Part shown: positions 54,419 through 64,000 of the stretch, one piece after another
Layout: each line of letters begins with the position of its first letter
How positions within the stretch are numbered: position 1 is the first letter of the stretch
Source: Mucilaginibacter pallidiroseus
Lineage (GTDB): Bacteria; Bacteroidota; Bacteroidia; Sphingobacteriales; Sphingobacteriaceae
NCBI RefSeq assembly: GCF_007846085.1
Contig: NZ_VOEJ01000001.1
Span: forward strand, 248,001 to 312,000
Reading direction: 5' to 3'
Length of the DNA stretch: 64,000 nt
Translations under genes and position numbers: made by a program
The notes under the pieces: model-generated
Told to the model about the DNA's origin: nothing
The model's input: only the letters and a program-made list of their open reading frames with translations
Database searches by the model: none

Positions 54419-55201
54419 TTATTTAGCCTTGATGTACTTATACTCGATCACGGTTTCCTTAGATCCAGCGGAGTTGGTGCGGCGTTGTAAACCTTTTGTT
54501 GGGTAACCATCCTGATTATAGGCGTATGTATATGTGGTTGTAGAACTACTGCCGTTATTTAAGCTTGTTTCTGTCAAAATCTCATTTTTATTGGCGTAAG
54601 GAACATCCGGTAATTTCCATTTGTTACCTGTGTTTAAATATGGATTATGGTTTGTCCCAAAGTCATAGCTTATGGTTTGGTTGTATGAACTGGTTTTGGA
54701 TTGAACACTTTCCTTTATCAGGTTTTGCTCGTTGTATAAAAAGCTTGTTATGCCGCCGTCGCCATTTGGCGATGTGGTTTCTGAGACAGATACCTTATCA
54801 TTTTGCACTGTTATTTTGGTAGTGAAAGTTGCCGGCGTTTCTGATGTATTAGTATAATCAACCACCGTTGGTATGTTATTTTGGTAATTGTAATTAAAGG
54901 TAGCAATTGAAGAACCCCTTGTAATAACAGACTTAACCAGGTTGTTTTGAGCATCGTAGGTGTAAAGGTGTTTAACTACACTTGTCGAGTAGCTATCACT
55001 TTCACTTTCGTACGCTGCGATTAAATTGTTATTGGAATCATAATCGTAATCGGTAACGATTTTGCCAGATGTGGTGTATGTTATCACTGAGTCGAGTAAT
55101 AATTTATTTGGCTCGGTATTGACATCCGGTTGGGTGTCATTATTTTTAGTGCAGGCCGAGAGCGATAGGGCGACAATGGCTAAAGCCATAAAATTTTTCA
55201 T
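54419..55201 (-). CDS. Lipoprotein with YD-type repeats
   Basis: A 260-residue lipoprotein (lipobox LSLSAC, Cys17). The mature part is a chain of beta-strand repeats with the pattern Y-D/N-x-x-N-N-L: YDSNNNLIAAYE, YDAQNNLVKS, YNYQNNIPTV, YNEQNLIKES and YNQDGYPTKG. These resemble the YD/RHS-like repeats of DUF4595-type surface lipoproteins. Function unknown; a binding or structural role on the outer membrane is plausible. Single gene. Confidence 0.82.
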   Translation of the reverse strand: MKNFMALAIVALSLSACTKNNDTQPDVNTEPNKLLLDSVITYTTSGKIVTDYDYDSNNNLIAAYESESDSYSTSVVKHLYTYDAQNNLVKSVITRGSSIATFNYNYQNNIPTVVDYTNTSETPATFTTKITVQNDKVSVSETTSPNGDGGITSFLYNEQNLIKESVQSKTSSYNQTISYDFGTNHNPYLNTGNKWKLPDVPYANKNEILTETSLNNGSSSTTTYTYAYNQDGYPTKGLQRRTNSAGSKETVIEYKYIKAK

Positions 55202-55401
55202 GATTGTGATTGCGTTTGGTTTAGCTAAAATAGCCTATAGTTTTTGTATTCCGGCTTTTTTGGAATGTGTTTTTGAAAATCCGTCTGATTATCAAGAGGC
55301 TAAAAAATAGATTTTAGTAAACCGTTGGTTTCAAAACTTTAGGCACGTTTTTGGGTTTACTAATTATTGAAAACTTTAATCACTAAGTAAAACTACATAC
55401 C

Positions 55402-55746
55402 ATGAAAAATTTTGAAACTTTAGTGGATGCCACTAACGACCTGACCAAGAGAGGTTACGATGCTAACCTTAGCCTGGAGGGAGATACAATAGACGATAAA
55501 GCACAAGATATACATATGACTGCAGACGATTTCGAAATTGATGAATTTTATCGTTTTGAAGGCCAGAGCAATCCTGACGATATGTCTATTGTTTACGGTA
55601 TAAGTTCGCGTAAATACAATCTTAAAGGCATTTTAGTAAATGCTTATGGTACATATGCAGATGATAGCTCATCAGCCATTGCAGCCAAACTACACCATCA
55701 CCAGGTAAGCGATAACTTGCATGGCGATGATAGGCCAACTCAGTAA
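55402..55746 (+). CDS. Small conserved Bacteroidota protein (often mislabelled phosphoribosylpyrophosphate synthetase)
   Basis: A 114-residue soluble protein. The start MKNFETLVDATNDLTKRGY, the centre DEFYRFEGQSNPDDMSIVYGIS and the end GILVNAYGTYADDSS are a recurring pattern in Bacteroidota. Databases often carry the PRPP-synthetase label for it, but it is far too short and has no PRPP motif. Acidic; function unknown. Single gene, with a hairpin shared with the convergent frameshifted gene downstream. Confidence 0.8.
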   Translation: MKNFETLVDATNDLTKRGYDANLSLEGDTIDDKAQDIHMTADDFEIDEFYRFEGQSNPDDMSIVYGISSRKYNLKGILVNAYGTYADDSSSAIAAKLHHHQVSDNLHGDDRPTQ

Positions 55747-55769
55747 TTTAATTGCGACGAGGTCGCAAA

Positions 55770-55803
55770 AAAAAGCCAGGATTTACAGAAATTCTGGCTT
55801 TTT
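55770..55803. terminator. Bidirectional hairpin, overlapping the end of the frameshifted HEAT-like gene
   Basis: A 15-bp stem (AAAAAGCCAGGATTT with AAATTCTGGCTTTTT, one G-T pair), loop ACAG. The stem also encodes the last six codons of the convergent pseudogene in its restored frame. Confidence 0.85.
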
Positions 55804-56372
55804 ACTTTTGGTGTGTAAACTATTAATAATCTTTTTTCCTCTCAATTGTATAGCAGCTGTGCCGTCGCGCATCATAAACACAATTTGATTTTCCAGTTCT
55901 GCTGCAATCCAATCGTAACGATCGGTCAGGCAATATAAGATGTCGGCAGCCAAGGCCTTAACAGCTACTTTTACATTCGGGCTAATAAGCCAGTCAAAAC
56001 ATTTCTCAACTACCTCGTCAAAGTTATTTCAGTTAGCGAATGTTTGATTTCCATAGCGACTTTTGGGTTAAGGTATGCAGTTAGTATCCGAGCAAAGTGT
56101 CGTTGGCAACTTGGGTTAGTGACATCTTTAAACCTGTCAATAAAGTAAGGCAAATAAGTTATATATGCCTGCGGATGAGTAGTCATGATGGTGTCGAGCA
56201 GCCAGCAAGCCCTAAAACCTATCTGTTTGTCGTTATGAAAAGTAAGATCGATAAGTTGATTGATACATCCATTTCTATTCAAGAACTGGAGAGCGATGCG
56301 GTCGATAAAGCCCTTATGCCTGTCGTCCAAGAGGGCTTCAACAATGTCGTCGGCAGTAATACGCACGTTCAT
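55783..56372 (-). pseudogene. HEAT-like small protein, split by a single-base deletion
   Basis: The intact frame runs from ATG 56372 to TAG at 56010 (120 residues, ending KHSLTEITLTR). Beyond about 56026, the -1 frame continues as NFDEVVEKCFDWLISPN and VKVAVKALAADILYC to a stop at 55783-55785. The joined product, about 195 residues, resembles a Bacteroidota family of helical-repeat proteins sometimes mislabelled adenylosuccinate lyase. Adding one A in the run at 56024-56026 restores a continuous HSLTEINFDEV sequence. I see no slippery heptamer, so this is a frameshift mutation or a sequencing error rather than programmed shifting. Confidence 0.75.
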
Positions 56373-56448
56373 TAAATGTCAAAAATAACATTATAAAAAC
56401 TTTCCCTCTATTTAACTATTCTTAAATATTAGTGAATTGTGAAAAAGT

Positions 56449-56754
56449 ATGGCAACCAAACGAAAATCTAAGCAGGTGACCAGGAAATGGTCGGCAAAAG
56501 TAACTGAGACCAGTGATGCGCTCGACTTAAAGAAAAATGTTTTTAAGCAAAAGGATCCCGAAAAGATTGCAGGATCGCTTAAAGACTCGGCCGAGCACAG
56601 CAAAAGGCGCAAGGCTTCGTCTTTTCAAAGCGCTATGTCAATGCTTAACTTTTATATAAACAGGGCTGGCAAAAATCTCCCGAAAGCTCAAAAGCGTCAC
56701 CTGGAAAGCGCGAAAAAGAAATTGAGAAAGCTGTATGATAGGCCAGCGCAATAA
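56449..56754 (+). CDS. DUF3175 domain protein
   Basis: A 101-residue very basic protein. The sequence KWSAKVTETSDALDLKKNVF, then DPEKIAGSLKDSAEHSKRRK, SAMSMLNFYINRAGKNLP and a Lys-rich end match the DUF3175 pattern. Its charge suggests nucleic-acid binding, which is inference; function is unknown. Single gene upstream of the M16 pair. Confidence 0.85.
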   Translation: MATKRKSKQVTRKWSAKVTETSDALDLKKNVFKQKDPEKIAGSLKDSAEHSKRRKASSFQSAMSMLNFYINRAGKNLPKAQKRHLESAKKKLRKLYDRPAQ

Positions 56755-56806
56755 AAACGCTGAAAAACCATAGAGCGATTGAGCATACACGTTTCAACAA
56801 AAATTA

Positions 56807-56814
56807 TACATTTG
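56807..56814 (+). promoter_or_regulatory. Bacteroidota -7 box (TACATTTG) for the M16 peptidase pair
   Basis: An exact TAnnTTTG match 24 bp before the ATG. A TTG at 56779-56781 is the nearest -33 candidate, with a spacer of 25 bp, somewhat long. Confidence 0.45.
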
Positions 56815-56838
56815 CTATCCGTACTTAATTAAATTTAC

Positions 56839-58113
56839 ATGGTTAAATTCAACCGCTTTACTTTAGACAATGGCCTGCGTGTTATTGTTCATGAAGATAA
56901 TACTACCCCAATGGCTGTGCTTAACATTCTTTACGATGTTGGCGCCCGCGACGAAGACCCAGAACAAACCGGCTTTGCACATTTGTTTGAGCACCTGATG
57001 TTTGGCGGCTCGGTTAATATACCCAATTACGATGGCCCGCTGCAGCGTGTAGGCGGCGAAAATAATGCCTTCACCAGCAACGATATCACCAACTATTACA
57101 TCACGTTGCCATCCGCCAATATTGAAACTGCTTTTTGGCTGGAGAGCGACCGTATGCTAAGCCTTGCTTTTAGCGAAAAAAGTCTTGAGGTGCAGCGCAA
57201 TGTTGTTATTGAAGAATTTAAACAGCGTTACCTTAACCAGCCGTATGGCGATGTTTGGCTTAAACTGCGACCGCTGGTTTATAAAACACACCCATACCGT
57301 TGGGCTACCATCGGCAAAACCATAAAGCATATCGAGGACGCGAAGATTGAGGACGTAAAGGCCTTTTTCAAAAAGCATTACAATCCGCAAAACGCCATAA
57401 TGGTAGTAGGCGGTGATGTGAAAACCGAAGACGTAAAACTCATGGCCGAAAAATGGTTTGGCTCTATACCTGCCGGCGAGAAGTATGTACGCAACCTGCC
57501 CCAAGAGGAGCCTCAAACCGAGGCGCGCCGCGAAACCGTAAACGCAAAGGTGCCCCTAAATGATCTTTATATTGCTTTCCAGATGGGCGCGCGGACAGAT
57601 GCCAGCTATTACCCGGTAGAGCTGATGTCCGATATTTTATCAAGAGGAAATTCGTCACGCTTGTACCGCAAACTGATTAAGGAAGAGCAGTTATTTAGCG
57701 ATGTACACGCATATATTACCGGCAGCCTTGATAAAGGCATGTTTATATTGCAGGGTAAGCCGGTAGAAGGTGTAAGTATTGAACAGGCCGAGCAGGCGCT
57801 ATGGGCCGAACTGGAGCGTATGAAAAATGATGATGTATCAGTTGATGAGCTTACCAAGGTGCAGAACAAAACCGAGTCGACCATGCTATTTTCAGAAATG
57901 TCGTTGCTTGATAAGGCTATGAATCTTGCCCAGTTTGAATTGCTTGGCGATGCTGCAGAATTAAATAATGAAACGAGAAAATTTTTGGCTGTTACCGCCG
58001 CTCAGATCAAAGAACAGGCAAACGCCATATTCAGAAAAGAGAATTCATCAACCCTGGTATACCTTGCCGAGAAGGAAGAAGCCGAGCCGATGCTGGCAGC
58101 ATCAGAAAACTAA
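56839..58113 (+). CDS. M16 zinc peptidase, catalytic subunit
   Basis: A 424-residue pitrilysin-family peptidase without a signal peptide. The inverted zinc motif H-x-x-E-H is HLFEH (48-52) in GFAHLFEHLMFGG; NAFTSNDITNYYI at 76-88 and the downstream helix with NVVIEEFKQRYLNQP carry the third ligand Glu. The C-terminal half has the DILSRGNSSRLYRKL element of the family. It cleaves peptides inside the paired clam-shell chamber. The next gene, 47 bp downstream, is the non-catalytic partner, so the product is probably a heterodimer. Confidence 0.95.
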   Translation: MVKFNRFTLDNGLRVIVHEDNTTPMAVLNILYDVGARDEDPEQTGFAHLFEHLMFGGSVNIPNYDGPLQRVGGENNAFTSNDITNYYITLPSANIETAFWLESDRMLSLAFSEKSLEVQRNVVIEEFKQRYLNQPYGDVWLKLRPLVYKTHPYRWATIGKTIKHIEDAKIEDVKAFFKKHYNPQNAIMVVGGDVKTEDVKLMAEKWFGSIPAGEKYVRNLPQEEPQTEARRETVNAKVPLNDLYIAFQMGARTDASYYPVELMSDILSRGNSSRLYRKLIKEEQLFSDVHAYITGSLDKGMFILQGKPVEGVSIEQAEQALWAELERMKNDDVSVDELTKVQNKTESTMLFSEMSLLDKAMNLAQFELLGDAAELNNETRKFLAVTAAQIKEQANAIFRKENSSTLVYLAEKEEAEPMLAASEN

Positions 58114-58160
58114 AAAGTACATCTGCCGGGTGTTTGTAAGCCCGGTTTGTAAATAAATAT

Positions 58161-59444
58161 ATGACTCAACTTGATCGTAAAACGGCACCGGCTTTTAACG
58201 GTGTAGATAATATAAAGCTGATAAAGCCGCAGCACAAACAATTAGATAACGGCTGCAACCTTTACACTTTTAATGCCGAAGGGCAGGAACTTGTACGTAT
58301 CGAATTTATATTCAGTAACCTGCGCTTTAATCCGGCAAATCCTTTGCTAAACGTAGCGGTAAACAGTATGCTTACCGATGGTACCACAACACTTACGGCA
58401 GCACAAATTGCCGACAAGGTTGATTACTACGGCGCATTTTTGCAGGTAGACTACAACTATGATCAATCGCAGGCTACCTTGTACAGCCTAACCAAGCACT
58501 TGCAACATACGTTGCCTGTAGTAAAGGAAATACTTACCGACTCCATTTTCCCGGAGAAGGAATTAAATACTTACGTGCGTAACCAGCAGCAAAAGCTACA
58601 GGTAAGTCTTCAAAAAAATGATTTTGTTGCCCGCAGGCTTTTTAACGAGGCACTGTTTGGCAAAACTATTTACGGCCTTGGCGCAACGCCCGATGATTTT
58701 AATGCGCTAACCCAGGATAGCATGCAGCAGCATTTTAGCGCTATGTATCAACCTGCCAACTGCACAATTATCGTAGCCGGGCAGATTGATAATGTTTTGG
58801 TACAGCAGCTTACTAATACGTTTGAAGGAAGCTGGCGGGCAAATCAGCCGGAAGCAGATACATCGCAGCCGGAGATTGAAACAGCTGCGGGCCGGTTTAT
58901 CTACCAGGAAAAGGCAGATGCCCTGCAATCAGCCATACGTATAGGCATGCCTTTCATCAATCGTAAACATCCGGATTTTGCTGCCTTTCAGGTATTGAAT
59001 ACCGTGCTTGGCGGTTACTTTGGATCAAGGTTAATGGCCAATATCCGCGAGGATAAAGGCTATACATATGGCATTGGCTCGGGCATGGGTTCGTTCAAGC
59101 AAACCGGAACATTTTTTATAGCATCGGAAGTTGGGGCGGATGTATGTAAATCTGCAGTGGCCGAAATTGAGAAGGAGATCAACTTGCTTAAAACAGAATT
59201 GGTGGGCGATGATGAGCTTTCGTTGGTGCGTAACTTTATGCAAGGCGCTTTATTAGGCAGCCTGGAGAACATATTTTCTCACGCCGACAAATTCAAGAAC
59301 CTTTACTTTTCTGGTTTAGATTACGATTACTATGATAAATACGCTGATGTAGTCAAAAACATCACCGCCGAGGAAGTGAAAGCGCTTGCAAATAAATACC
59401 TTGATTTTGAGAACTTCTACAAGGTTGTAGTAGGGAAATATTAG
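58161..59444 (+). CDS. M16 peptidase, non-catalytic partner
   Basis: A 427-residue M16-fold protein lacking HxxEH: the region that should hold it reads AVNSMLTDGTTTLTAAQI. The substrate-binding C-terminal half is well kept (VLNTVLGGYFGSRLMANIREDKGYTYGIGSG), as in the inactive beta subunits of heterodimeric M16 peptidases. It likely forms the second shell and helps bind substrate. Same operon as the catalytic subunit. Confidence 0.93.
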   Translation: MTQLDRKTAPAFNGVDNIKLIKPQHKQLDNGCNLYTFNAEGQELVRIEFIFSNLRFNPANPLLNVAVNSMLTDGTTTLTAAQIADKVDYYGAFLQVDYNYDQSQATLYSLTKHLQHTLPVVKEILTDSIFPEKELNTYVRNQQQKLQVSLQKNDFVARRLFNEALFGKTIYGLGATPDDFNALTQDSMQQHFSAMYQPANCTIIVAGQIDNVLVQQLTNTFEGSWRANQPEADTSQPEIETAAGRFIYQEKADALQSAIRIGMPFINRKHPDFAAFQVLNTVLGGYFGSRLMANIREDKGYTYGIGSGMGSFKQTGTFFIASEVGADVCKSAVAEIEKEINLLKTELVGDDELSLVRNFMQGALLGSLENIFSHADKFKNLYFSGLDYDYYDKYADVVKNITAEEVKALANKYLDFENFYKVVVGKY

Positions 59445-59451
59445 CTTTTGA

Positions 59452-59637
59452 TGCGCGGATGTGCAGATTTCAGATGTGCAGATGATTTTGATTGAATAAT
59501 CCAATTTCTCAATTTGCGCATCTGCACCTCTGAGATGTGAAATCTCAACATTATTTTGTCATACTTGTTCAATTTTACATCTGCACATCTGTAATCTTCA
59601 AATTTGCTTATTTGCATACTTGCACATTTGCTCATCT
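59452..59637. repeat. Degenerate TGCACATCT-type repeat cluster
   Basis: About 186 bp between genes holds many copies of short units such as ATGTGCAGAT on one side and CATCTGCACAT or TTTGCACATTTGC on the other, so the two halves are imperfect inverted repeats. Units are of 8-11 bases with irregular spacing. It is neither coding nor CRISPR-like. Its right end contains the -33 element assigned to guaB. Confidence 0.65.
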
Positions 59638-59650
59638 AAACGTATCTTTG
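59620..59650 (+). promoter_or_regulatory. guaB promoter
   Basis: The -33 element TTG (59620-59622) and -7 box TATCTTTG (59643-59650) have a spacer of 20 bp. This fits the Bacteroidota consensus TTTG-N17-23-TAnnTTTG, and the box ends 35 bp before the guaB ATG. Confidence 0.6.
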
Positions 59651-59676
59651 CCCGGCAAATAATAACTCCAAAATAA

Positions 59677-61155
<1,479 letters not shown>

Positions 61156-61180
61156 TAGCAGTAATTTAAATATTATATTA

Positions 61181-61217
61181 CAGCAGGTGGTTTATTTAAG
61201 CCACCTGTTGTGTTTTA
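61181..61217 (+). terminator. Possible terminator after guaB
   Basis: A 10-bp stem CAGCAGGTGG/CCACCTGTTG (one G-T pair), loop of 10, followed by TGTTTT. The T run is short, so it may be partial. Confidence 0.5.
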
Positions 61218-61225
61218 AATCAATC

Positions 61226-61516
61226 ATGACGTTAGACAATTTCCTTAATCGCCTCAAGCACGAGTATAGCACGCTCGATTATCTTACGCCCTCTACTTAC
61301 TACGGCTGCCTGTCAACCATATTTGTGCTGCTAGAGCTGGATGGCAACAGATTAAACGCCGAGTATGAGTTAGGGCTCGACCAGCTGCTGGAGAAGATGG
61401 AAGAGATTTATGAGGAAGAATTGGAAACAGATCTTCCGGCAGATGAAATAAAAGCGGTTGCCCAAAAAGTTAAAACCGGCCTGGGCATCATTATCAGTTT
61501 AATAGAAGCAGAGTAA
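61226..61516 (+). CDS. Small acidic helical protein, conserved hypothetical
   Basis: A 96-residue protein; ATG at 61226 is chosen because the longer frame upstream runs into guaB in another frame. The sequence is helical and acidic (LDQLLEKMEEIYEEELETDLPADEIKAVAQ), with a C-terminal hydrophobic GLGIIISLIEAE. I recognise no family. It lies between guaB and the LOG gene, ending 8 bp before the latter, so the two are probably co-transcribed. Confidence 0.65.
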   Translation: MTLDNFLNRLKHEYSTLDYLTPSTYYGCLSTIFVLLELDGNRLNAEYELGLDQLLEKMEEIYEEELETDLPADEIKAVAQKVKTGLGIIISLIEAE

Positions 61517-61524
61517 CTATAAAA

Positions 61525-62116
61525 ATGGATATGAAATCTATTTGTGTTTTTTGCGGGGCCAATTTCAATGGTGACCCTGCACTACAATTGGCAATTGAGC
61601 AATTAGCTGGCCTGATGGCTGCCAAAAATATAACGCTTGTTTACGGCGGTGGTAAGGTTGGAGTGATGGGATTACTGGCCGATGCGGTACTCAGTAGGGG
61701 CGGCAAAGTGGTAGGCGTTATTCCTCAGTTTTTGATGGATAAAGAGGTTGGCCATACCGGCTGTACCGAATTGCACATTGTTAAAAACATGCATGAACGC
61801 AAACAGCTGATGAGCGACTTAAGTGACGGTATCATCATGTTACCGGGCGGCTTTGGAACGCTTGAGGAATTCTTCGAGGTACTTACCTGGTTGCAGTTGG
61901 GCTTGCACAGCAACCCGGTAGGTGTAATGAATGTTGGTGGTTTCTACGATAACCTGTTAAAGCAGATGGATGTAATTGGTTGAGCAGCGTTATCTTAAGC
62001 CTGCAAACCGAGCATTAGTACTAACTTCTCCGGATGCTGACGACCTTATAAGCCAGATGGAAAACATCGATATAAAACCCGATGAAGTTTGGTTTAAGGA
62101 CAGGAATCTTTTATAG
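61525..62116 (+). pseudogene. LOG-family phosphoribohydrolase gene with single-base insertion
   Basis: The first frame gives 152 residues with a good LOG domain: ICVFCGANFNGD, YGGGKVGVMGLLAD, ERKQLM (88-96 region) and PGGFGTLEE (107-115). It stops at TGA 61981-61983. In the next frame the missing C-terminus continues (VEQRYLKPANRALVLTSPDA, DEVWFKDRNLL) to TAG at 62116. Deleting one G of the pair at 61978-61979 joins MDVI to VEQRYLKP and gives about 196 residues, the usual LOG length. LOG enzymes release the free base from cytokinin or other nucleoside monophosphates. It is either a real frameshift or a sequencing error; the catalytic motifs are upstream of the lesion. Confidence 0.85.
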
Positions 62117-62130
62117 GAATTCAGTGAAAT

Positions 62131-62168
62131 AAAACAAAACAGCCGCCTTAGAGCGGCTATTTTGTTTT
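62131..62168 (+). terminator. Terminator after the LOG gene
   Basis: AGCCGC/GCGGCT stem with loop CTTAGA, extended after one mismatch by an A-rich arm pairing with ATTTTGTTTT. It lies 15 bp after the restored LOG stop, supporting that stop as the true gene end. Confidence 0.82.
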
Positions 62169-62215
62169 GATATCTTTTGAATCTTAAAATACTATGCATG
62201 CATAATAAATATTGT

Positions 62216-62223
62216 TACATTTG
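62216..62223 (+). promoter_or_regulatory. Bacteroidota -7 box (TACATTTG) for the carboxyltransferase gene
   Basis: An exact TAnnTTTG match 51 bp before the ATG; no convincing -33 element at the right spacing. Confidence 0.45.
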
Positions 62224-62274
62224 GCTAACCAAGGTAATTTTTACTAAAATTACACAACCTATTATAAACGCATC

Positions 62275-63903
62275 ATGGATTTGGAGTTCAATAAAAACGA
62301 GGATGCCAACAAACAACTCGTATTTCAATGCAATGCAAGGCTAAATAAAATATACCAGGGCGGTGGTGAAAAAGCTGCTGCCAAACAAAAAGAAAAGGGC
62401 AAAATGCTGGCTCGAGAGCGCATTAGCTATTTGATAGATGATGACAAGCCATGGCTGGAGATTGGCGCCTTTGTAGCCGATGGCATGTATGCCGAGCATG
62501 GCGGTTGCCCAAGCGGTGGCGTGGTTTGTGGTATTGGATACATAGCTGGTCGGCAATGTGTTATAGTGGCTAATGATGCTACCGTAAAAGCAGGAGCGTG
62601 GTTCCCTATCACGGCCAAAAAAAATCTTCGCGCACAGGAAATTGCAATGGAAAACCGCTTGCCGGTGATTTACCTCGTAGATTCGGCAGGGGTATACCTG
62701 CCATTGCAGGATGAAATATTTCCGGACAAAGAGCACTTCGGTCGCATATTCAGGAACAATGCCATAATGAGCAGTATGGGCATCGTTCAAATATCCGCTA
62801 TCATGGGCTCATGCGTGGCCGGTGGTGCTTATCTGCCTATCATGAGCGACGAAGCCATGATTGTTGATGGCACAGGCTCGGTTTTCCTGGCGGGTTCATA
62901 CCTGGTAAAATCAGCCATTGGCGAGGATGTAGATAACGAAACGCTCGGCGGTGCCACCACGCAGTGTGAAATATCAGGCGTTACCGATTATAAACACCCT
63001 AACGATAAATCCTGCCTCGATTCTGTCCGTAACATCATGAGCAAGGTTGGTGATTATAATAAAGCGGGCTTTGATAGAATTGCACCGTTAGAACCAAAGC
63101 TTAACCCGAAGGATATTTACGGCATACTGCCGGATAATAGGGAGAAGGCATACGACATGATGCAGATCATACTACGATTGCTGGACGATTCTGACTTTGA
63201 AGAATACAAAGCAGGTTACGGGCAAACAATTATTTGCGGGCTTGGCCGTATTGATGGCTGGGCCGTGGGTATTGTGGCTAACCAGCGCAAGGTGGTAAAA
63301 TCTAAAAAGGGGGAGATGCAGATAGGTGGGGTTATCTACTCTGACTCGGCCGATAAGGCAACGCGCTTTATAATGAATTGCAACCAAAAGAAAATACCAT
63401 TGGTGTTTTTACAGGATGTTACCGGATTTATGGTAGGCAGCCGCAGCGAGCATGGCGGTATTATTAAAGACGGTGCTAAAATGGTAAACGCGGTATCAAA
63501 TTCTGTAGTGCCTAAATTCACCATAGTTGTGGGTAATTCATACGGCGCAGGCAATTATGCCATGTGCGGCAAGTCGTACGATCCAAGGTTGATTTATGCC
63601 TGGCCATCTGCTAAAATTGCAGTTATGGGCGGGGCGCAGGCTGCGAAGGTTTTAGTGCAGATGCAGGCGGCAGGCCTTAAGGCAAAGGGCGAAGAAGTAG
63701 ACGCCCAAAAGGAAGCCGATTTGCTTAAGGAAACCACAGACCGATACAATGCGCAAACCACACCATATTACGCTGCAGCAAGGCTTTGGGTAGATGGCAT
63801 TATTGACCCGCTTGAAACGAGGAAAGTCATTTCAATGGGTATCGAAGCTGCCAACCATGCACCTATAAAGAAGCCTTTTAACGTTGGTATTATCCAAACT
63901 TAG
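62275..63903 (+). CDS. Acyl-CoA carboxylase carboxyltransferase (beta) subunit
   Basis: A 542-residue crotonase-fold carboxyltransferase of the propionyl-/methylcrotonyl-CoA carboxylase type. The N-half has KMLARERISYLIDDDKPWLEIG and GGCPSGGVVCGIGYIAGRQ; the centre has LPVIYLVDSAGVYLPLQDEIFPD and IMGSCVAGGAYLPIMSDE, the latter as in MccB. The C-half has FLQDVTGFMVGS and VVGNSYGAGNYAMCGKSYDP. It transfers CO2 from biotin to an acyl-CoA. The LPLQDEIFPD and AGVYLP segments resemble methylcrotonyl-CoA carboxylase, which would put it in leucine breakdown. The biotin subunit is not in the window. The last 97 bases after it show no gene. Confidence 0.9.
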   Translation: MDLEFNKNEDANKQLVFQCNARLNKIYQGGGEKAAAKQKEKGKMLARERISYLIDDDKPWLEIGAFVADGMYAEHGGCPSGGVVCGIGYIAGRQCVIVANDATVKAGAWFPITAKKNLRAQEIAMENRLPVIYLVDSAGVYLPLQDEIFPDKEHFGRIFRNNAIMSSMGIVQISAIMGSCVAGGAYLPIMSDEAMIVDGTGSVFLAGSYLVKSAIGEDVDNETLGGATTQCEISGVTDYKHPNDKSCLDSVRNIMSKVGDYNKAGFDRIAPLEPKLNPKDIYGILPDNREKAYDMMQIILRLLDDSDFEEYKAGYGQTIICGLGRIDGWAVGIVANQRKVVKSKKGEMQIGGVIYSDSADKATRFIMNCNQKKIPLVFLQDVTGFMVGSRSEHGGIIKDGAKMVNAVSNSVVPKFTIVVGNSYGAGNYAMCGKSYDPRLIYAWPSAKIAVMGGAQAAKVLVQMQAAGLKAKGEEVDAQKEADLLKETTDRYNAQTTPYYAAARLWVDGIIDPLETRKVISMGIEAANHAPIKKPFNVGIIQT

Positions 63904-64000
63904 TAGAAAAGTAATATCTCATCAAAAAAGTGGTTTCCAGTGGACTGATGGTGTATTTGGGTTACCAAGCGCCGGGCTTTGCAAGGACTTGACTATGCTA

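Noticed and set aside
56010-56040. Programmed -1 frameshift in the HEAT-like gene
   Set aside because: No X-XXY-YYZ slippery heptamer is seen at the junction and no stimulatory hairpin follows; a one-base deletion explains it better.
59452-59637. CRISPR array
   Set aside because: Repeat units are 8-11 bp, degenerate and in both orientations; there are no uniform repeats or spacers and no cas genes.

Overview
The window looks like a chromosomal segment of a Bacteroidota species, most likely of the family Sphingobacteriaceae (Mucilaginibacter- or Pedobacter-like). This is inferred from a SusC/SusD pair, many secreted glycoside hydrolases with short signal peptides, tRNA genes lacking an encoded CCA, promoter-like TAnnTTTG boxes, weak ribosome binding sites, and families largely confined to this phylum (DUF3822, SusD-like lipoproteins). 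The genus is not proven by the sequence.

Left half (1-36.9 kb): a carbohydrate and exported-enzyme region. It opens with a truncated GH130 gene, a secreted Hint (hedgehog/intein-type) protein, and a two-gene unit of a Tat-type flavin amine oxidase and a Tat-type PLP aminotransferase. GH36 alpha-galactosidase, a TlpA/MscS pair, two small proteins, GH78 rhamnosidase and a GH43-type enzyme follow. Next is a leftward block SusC, SusD, a 1104-residue FG-GAP/ASPIC protein and a vanadium-haloperoxidase/PAP2-type enzyme, the last two overlapping by 4 bp. Across an AT-rich gap of about 850 bp, a tight rightward five-gene operon encodes GH29, GH2, GH20, GH29 and GH92 and ends in a strong terminator. 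With the GH130 enzyme at the left edge, this set matches what is needed to strip fucose, GlcNAc and mannose from N-glycans. The SusC/D pair sits divergently beside it, so I read the block as a candidate N-glycan utilisation locus, possibly for plant-type glycans.

Right half (37-64 kb): mainly housekeeping. It holds two lysine tRNAs, two sensor kinases, an AI-2E-type permease, a TlpA protein and an ABC-F ATPase whose second ATP site is degenerate. A compact pyrE/Nudix/coaD/nudK/rsmD/DUF3822 cluster follows, then a RecD-like helicase, clpB, an M16 peptidase pair (one catalytic, one not), guaB, a LOG-type gene and an acyl-CoA carboxyltransferase. Two genes here carry single-base frameshifts: a HEAT-like small protein and the LOG gene. 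Convergent gene ends are mostly separated by clean bidirectional hairpin terminators.

The best candidates for something undescribed are the Hint protein with an intact N-terminal and a lost C-terminal reaction centre, the Tat-exported oxidase/aminotransferase pair, the FG-GAP/haloperoxidase module coupled to SusCD, and the N-glycan locus.
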